A DNA stretch of 64,000 nt, taken from Symbiodinium natans. Its lineage: Eukaryota > Sar > Dinophyceae > Suessiales > Symbiodiniaceae. Of this stretch, positions 58,826 to 64,000 are shown piece by piece. The position numbers and the translations under genes were made by a program. How positions within the stretch are numbered: position 1 is the stretch's first letter; the number at the start of each line of letters is the position of its first letter. Under the pieces are notes generated by a model that made no database searches, was not told the origin of the DNA, and was given only the letters and a program-made list of their open reading frames with translations. The stretch is taken from positions 462,398 to 526,397 of the forward strand of contig CAJNDS010002170.1 of the NCBI GenBank assembly GCA_905221605.1, in the 5' to 3' direction.

Positions 58826-61159
58826 CGCCCCACGCAACCACCAACGTCACTAACGCTCTGGCAGGCCACCGCAACAGGATCGCCAATCAGAGGGGGTTTT
58901 TTAGTGACTCTACCTGGCTTGAGGCTCCAAAAGCACACCCAGGGAGCCGGCAAATGCACAGGAAAACCGTCGTAAAACCCATTGAGCCCTGTAACCCCTG
59001 TAGGTCCTCAACCTGGGCTGTGATTCGAAGCCAGTCCTTGCTGCCGTCCGCTGCATCCCCTGCCACACCTCGAAAAGATCCTCAAAAGCTTTTTCGATTA
59101 GAAACCATACTGACTCATAGCTACCTGTTAAACCGAGTTCTACTTAAGATACCTATCAGACGACCCCCCAAATGAGATACGACTGAGGATGACACACACA
59201 CACACACACACACGTGTACACGTACACGTACACGTACACATACATACAGCTACATACATGTGTATATATATATATATGCATACATACGTGTCCACACACA
59301 CATATACATATAAAACTTTTTTCTTTGCAATGTGTAGAGATTTGTATGGTCAACAAGAGCCACCGTGAGGGCCCGAACTCCGAGTCCCTGGCCGATGCCC
59401 CATGCAACCTGGGGAGAGGGCGTTCGAGCAGATCAGCCCAGAAACTCATCGATGAGCCGGCTAAGAACCCTCCTCTCCTCAGAGGCTGCGGCGCGTTGCG
59501 CACTTCCTGCGCGCCAGCTTGGGTGCTTGGCTTGACAGCACTCGTGTGGGGTTGGAGATTGAGCTGGTTTAGGGCCTAAAAGAGTTTGGCTTCAGCCTTG
59601 TGTTCTAGTTTAGGGTTTACGGGGGGGAACTTGGGTTGTGTGAAACAGCAGCTGCTTGCCTTCGTTTACAAGTCTTCTCAGCCTGTCGGACACTCAACTT
59701 CCGCTCATGGCACGATGCTGGATTGAGGTACCAAAAAAACAATTTAGTATGGCTTCTTGGGTGAATAGTTCCAAAAATGTACCATAATTAGTCGCACCCT
59801 TTGGGTACTATAAGAATGCAAAGACGCCTGCATCCGCTTGAGGACCGGATTGCTGTGGCTGCTGGCCTGGAGAACTTCGATCCAGGGACTACCGCACTAG
59901 AGCTTGTGGGTCTTCCGTTTCCGGTGTCCTAGACCTTTAAGAGACCATTCACCGGTACCCACCTGAAGCACTAAACTCTCCCAGCTCCTGGTTCCCTGAG
60001 GGTGGGGGGATCAAGGGTTCATGGTCTCGTGGTCCTCCTAAACTCGAGGGGTGCTCAACACGTGGGAGGGTTCTAGTCCCCTCGTGTGCGCAGCTGGGGT
60101 CTGCAGAGCACGACTCAAGGGAGTTATGATGAGATATGCCTAGAGGTCAATTTGACGTCAATTTGTGCACGTAGCTGCGCCACTGCGCATGTAGGTACTG
60201 GTGTGGGTGCGGATTGGCACAAAGCCAGCGTCAGTGTTGGCAAATGAGTGTGTTTCAAGAACACTGAGCCTAAGTGGCTCTCATGGCGACCCGAACACAG
60301 AAAGCTTGAGGCTCGAGGGTGCTGCTGGGGCAAAGTCTTAGCGACCGGCCGGCAGTCCAACATCAAACCCTCTCAAGACCCAAACCGTTCCTGGTTTGGG
60401 GGCTTCAGGAAAGGCACGAACCTCCAATCACTAAACGAAGCCGCCGAACCCTGACGACTACCCCGGGTGTCTGGCTGCTTCCGCCCCTTTGATCCAGTCC
60501 TGTTGGGGCACACCAAGATAACTTTAAGGGCATGCCCTTTAAGGATTGAGAAGCCACCCCCCGCGCGTTGCCCAGTATGTACTAAACAGTGGGCGGTATG
60601 CGTTTATTGAGTCGACGTAGTGTCTAGCGATATAAAAAATAGATAGATAGCTGTGCGTATAATATGTATATATATATATATACATGCAGACTTATTGAGT
60701 ACACAGCGAAGAGGCACGCACATTGCAGAACAGAAGTCCTCCTGGGCTTCTTGTGTTTTCATTTGGGTTGGTTCAACTTCAGACAGCCGGCCAGGGATTT
60801 TTGTGTCGATGCTACACGATACGTCCATCTAGCGTGTTTTGTCTCAACTTTTCTCGGTCAAGATCACCCAGACTGTGTCACGACATCCTGCTTTAGTCGC
60901 CTGTTGCCTACAGGTTGGGACTCAGGTCCCAGGTTTAAGGTTGAAGGAGTTGCGGAAACACGCCGCAACCCGATAACAGTAGCATTTTCAACTCCAAGCC
61001 GCCCAAACCCTCCTGTAACCCACCCCCCGCTCCCCCCCCCACTACTCCTTGAAGATGGTGCATTAGTGAGGGTTAATGGCTTTTGGAATGGCGCCTTCCA
61101 CCGCCCCTGTGGTGCATCGGCCGCAGGTTGCGCTGTCTCGGGGTGCGAGAACACCTTGG

Positions 61160-61460
61160 CTGGAAAATCTATATCTTAGCAGGAAAACGTCCATTTTCTC
61201 CGTATTTTCCTAGGAAAACCTCTATTTTCTCTATGTGGTAATTGAAAAACCTTCATTCTCCCTCGGTTCAATTTGAATAGGAAAACCTTCGTTTTTTCTT
61301 TATTGTCATAAGAAAACCTATATTCTCCATGTTTACATGGGACAACCTCGATTTCTCTTCACTTTAACAGGAAAACCTCTGGTTTAGCACGGCACCCCCT
61401 GCTTTTTCTTTTTCCTTGCGCGTTCTCTACGTTTGATTCGGAAAATCTCTACTCCCTCTA
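61160..61460. repeat. AT-rich degenerate minisatellite, about 30-35 bp units
   Basis: At least seven diverged copies of a unit centred on AGGAAAACCTCTATTTTCTC, for example at 61181, 61212, 61279 and 61369. It is much more AT-rich than its surroundings. No coding frame. Confidence 0.8.
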
Positions 61461-61569
61461 CGTGTCTAGACAGACAGAAGGCAAAAATGACAAAAACAAA
61501 ACATAACGCTGGCATGACGGGTTTGGAAAGGGTTCAATGTTTTAAATGCAAGTTCTCTTCATGGGCGGT

Positions 61570-61802
61570 ACGATTGTTTTTTATTGTGGAGGCTTTTTTG
61601 CTGTGGAGGCCCGGCGCGATCATTTTTGCTGTGGAGGCTGGGCGCTTGTTTTTGTAAAATAACGCTTGCGCTTCTTTGCTGTGGAGGACTGGAGGTTCTG
61701 TTGCAGTGGAGGCTTGGCGCGTTCCTGTTGTTGCTGTCGAGGCCGGGTGCGCGTTTTGCTGTGGAGGCTGGGTACGTATTTTTGCTGTGGAGGCTTTGAA
61801 GC
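61570..61802. repeat. Second minisatellite: TTTTTGCTGTGGAGGCTGG units
   Basis: Eight or so copies of GCTGTGGAGGC followed by variable GC-rich tails. On the minus strand it reads as Pro-Ala-Ser-Thr-Ala-Lys-like repeats, but with no gene context. It lies 110 bp from an unrelated minisatellite and is followed at 61.81-61.91 kb by a duplicated ~50-bp block containing AACAGCCTAAACCCTAA. Confidence 0.8.
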
Positions 61803-62629
61803 AAGCTTGCGAGAAGTAAAACGCGAAGTCTAAAGCCAAACACCCCAACAACAGCCTAAACCCTAAGATGCGAAGCCTAAACCCAAACACCCCAGCAACA
61901 GCCTAAACCCTAAACCTACAAGGCAGCAACCCAGTCAGCTCTAGAACCGCCCGGCCTGAAACAGCATGGGAGGCGGAGGCAAGTCCGTGTCCAGGTCCAG
62001 CTCTGAAGGCAACTCCTTCGGTGCATGGCCGAACCCCGGAAGAAAATCCCAAGGTATGGTTATATGGGTGAGGTTTTAGAGGGTTGGGGGGTTGAGAGCT
62101 GAGGGATATTGGGGGTCGAAGGGGGTTTGGGATGGTTTATGTGCAGGTGTTAAAGGTCTTTCTGGACCTTCCCGTAGCGCCCTGGATAGTTCGAGAGAGA
62201 GAGAGAGAGAGAGAGATAGAGAGAGGGGGATGGGATTTGGAGTATGATGAAAAATATACGCTTACTACGACACTTACAAATAAACTATGAAGAGAGCCTC
62301 TAACCACGGGGAAGGGGAGGGGGAGGGCCCCCCGCCTAGAGGCATGGGGGACCGCATCCTATGTACCCAGACCTGGCGGTCAGCTCTATAAACTCGAGAC
62401 CCTTTTTGGGGGTCCCTGTTGGAATGCGGCAACTACACGTTACGCCAAAATGGATCCGAAGTGAGAAACACGAACACATAACCCTGCACTCTACAGCTTA
62501 AGATGGTTCCCCTTGGCAGTAGCAACTGCCACAATCAGTGAATTGTGAATCTAGCACCCCCTCTGTCTGTTCCCACAACCCTTACCACTTTCCAAAACTG
62601 CTGCTAAAAATAGGGGCCCGCATCCGGAC

Positions 62630-63385
62630 CCTGGAAAACCAATGTTCCATGGCCCCTCCTCCAGCTGGCTATCTCGTCCTTCCGAGGATTGTTCGAAAAT
62701 CCGCACCTGACCGGCAACAAAAACAGCATGGCCTAGGGCCGAGGGCTTAAGTGCTCTGACCCTGAAGACCTTTTCAGATAGAGTTTCGGTTTTACTCCGA
62801 CTTTTCAGGGCCATCCCAACAAACACCGCAACGGCTGGCTCGACCCTCACGTGATCACGGAGCGTAAGCCAGCAGCATTGGAACACAGTCTTATGCTCCA
62901 TCCCCCCCGACGCTGGTTGCCCAGAAGCCCACTCCGGCCGAAAGCCTTAAAGGCCACCCCGACGTATGGCTTGGGTATTCTTGGGTTCGGTCCCGACTTG
63001 CAAGCGCTGGGATTTCAGAACAGGATCCATCTTGCATCTATGTGGAGCTATTGGAGCTTCGTGATACTTCCGGGCCACGTCGCAGCGTCACAAGAGGAGC
63101 TGTGACTCTTCTGTTCTAATCCAGGGATACAGGATTACGTGTGACTTCTCGAATGATGCAAACAGACACCTGGCTAAACCTCACAGGATCAACAGGAATT
63201 ATATGGCTGACCCTCCGTCAATGCTTGCTGTCTACTGCTGAGCCGGTTCTTGCAGAAGTAGTGGCTGAGGCCAAGCTGTGAAAACCAAAAACTAGTCCCT
63301 CAAGTCCAAAACCACCCCCCCACACCGCGTCAAGTATATTCTGCGCTTCGCGAGGAGCATGCGCACGGGACTGCCTGTCCCCCTA

Positions 63386-63418
<33 letters not shown>

Positions 63419-63580
63419 AGGCAGCCATCCCTTAGCAAGAAAGTACGTGCTTGTCACGTATTCACGTTCAAAACCCCGAGCCCTGACACCTGAACTGTCA
63501 CGAGCCGTTCGCTCTCCCACCTTCCGGGGCGTGGGACCCCCAGAGCGCTCGCTCGTGAGCTCTTCGCCAGACAAAGGAGC
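62630..63580 (-). CDS. Gene D: part of a multi-exon gene, not recognised
   Basis: Exons, 5' to 3': 63490-63580 (30 codons plus 1, APLSGEELTSERSGGPTPRK), 63068-63099 (PLVTLRRGPE), 62770-62845 (25 codons, VEPAVAVFVGMALKSRSK), 62630-62706 (VRIFEQSSEGRDSQLEEGP). The first pair joins in phase (split Ala codon) and the last pair joins in phase 0; between 63068 and 62845 the phases do not match, so an exon is missing or one boundary is wrong. Splice sites include CAG|GTGTCA and CGGTCAG|GTGCGG. More of the gene probably lies to the right (a candidate segment LLQRAQRVFAPSRWASG is near 63.74-63.80 kb). The downstream side (58.9-62.6 kb) is mostly repeats. Confidence 0.45.
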
Positions 63581-64000
63581 CTCCGGCAAGGACTTGTAAA
63601 GCCAGGGCCTGATCGGGCCTGTAGGCTATGGGGTGCTCCGGGTGAGGTTTACAGGCTCGAGGTTCATTTAGATGGTTTGAAAAGGTCCTTCGCTGGGCGA
63701 GCAGGGCTTCCGCTCAACTGTCCACCCTCGACCCCAATCCGAACCCCGAAGCCCAGCGCGAAGGCGCGAAGACCCGCTGAGCGCGTTGCAGCAGGACTTT
63801 TTGTTCGGGGGCCTATGGCATATAAGGTGTTGAAGGTGAAGGTTGAGGGTTCGAGTCTGCGTGTCTTTCATCTGATGCTGGGCACCAAGTGTGCCCGGCC
63901 TTCTACGTTTGAGCGAAAGTTCTGAGAATCGGATGCCAGGACCACAGGGACAAGGCTGCGTGAAGGAGTAGGACAAAGCCTCATACACACCACACTCCAA

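Larger units (their letters stand above)
58850..62600. other. Gene-poor spacer
   Basis: Between the intronless gene and gene D I find no exon I can support well. It contains TA and AC/TG microsatellites (59190-59310, 60660-60690), the two minisatellites, and a GA run (62192-62215). A weak minus candidate (WRSYVHKLTSN) is near 60.17 kb. Confidence 0.5.

Noticed and set aside
61534-61890. Minus frame with repeated Ala-Ser-Thr-Ala-Lys
   Set aside because: Explained by the GCTGTGGAGGC minisatellite; no start or exon context.
63825-63870. B-box-like GGGTTCGAGTCT
   Set aside because: No matching A-box or cloverleaf upstream.

Overview
The window looks like nuclear DNA of an intron-rich protist, most likely a dinoflagellate. 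The evidence is indirect. Telomere-type TTTAGGG and CCCTAAA motifs, intact and decayed, are scattered through introns and spacers. No long intron-containing gene shows up as an open frame. Coding sequence sits in exons of about 40-200 bp, with GT-AG and apparently many GC-AG introns. Almost every exon I can defend is on the minus strand, which fits the one-way gene arrays known in dinoflagellates. I see no bacterial operon, rRNA, CRISPR array or complete transposon. Species cannot be named from the sequence.

Layout. From the left edge to 16003 (minus) runs gene A, a long multi-exon gene. It starts at an ATG at 16003 with an MGCHASC N-terminus (possible myristoylation) and leaves the window at base 19. 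Its largest intron (7792-9581) holds a separate, same-strand, frameshifted SF3-helicase-like coding block (7886-9233). Tail-to-head upstream of gene A is gene B (minus), whose last exon ends with a stop at 16346, only 342 bp before the gene A start codon. Gene B exons can be followed to about 33.1 kb and encode Ala/Glu/Lys-rich, coiled-coil-like segments. From 34 to 57.5 kb there are further minus-strand exons that I cannot divide into genes. An intronless 314-codon gene at 57881-58825 carries a Cys/His/Asp arrangement like papain-fold effectors and transglutaminase-like proteins. At 62.6-63.6 kb lies part of another minus-strand multi-exon gene (gene D).

Spacers and introns are full of simple and structured repeats: near-pure poly-C or poly-G runs, a C-rich polypyrimidine domain (9.89-10.70 kb), a 340-bp AGT microsatellite, a TG domain, a tandem array of 54-bp near-perfect palindromes with a 90-bp period (28.1-28.57 kb), a diverged tandem duplication (41.47-42.02 kb) and two unrelated minisatellites side by side (61.2-61.8 kb).

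Main caution: exon calls rest on reading frame, splice-site consensus and agreement of phase between neighbouring exons, judged by eye. Many exons are open on both strands, so individual exons, especially in 34-57 kb, may be wrong. The phase-consistent runs in genes A and B are the most reliable.
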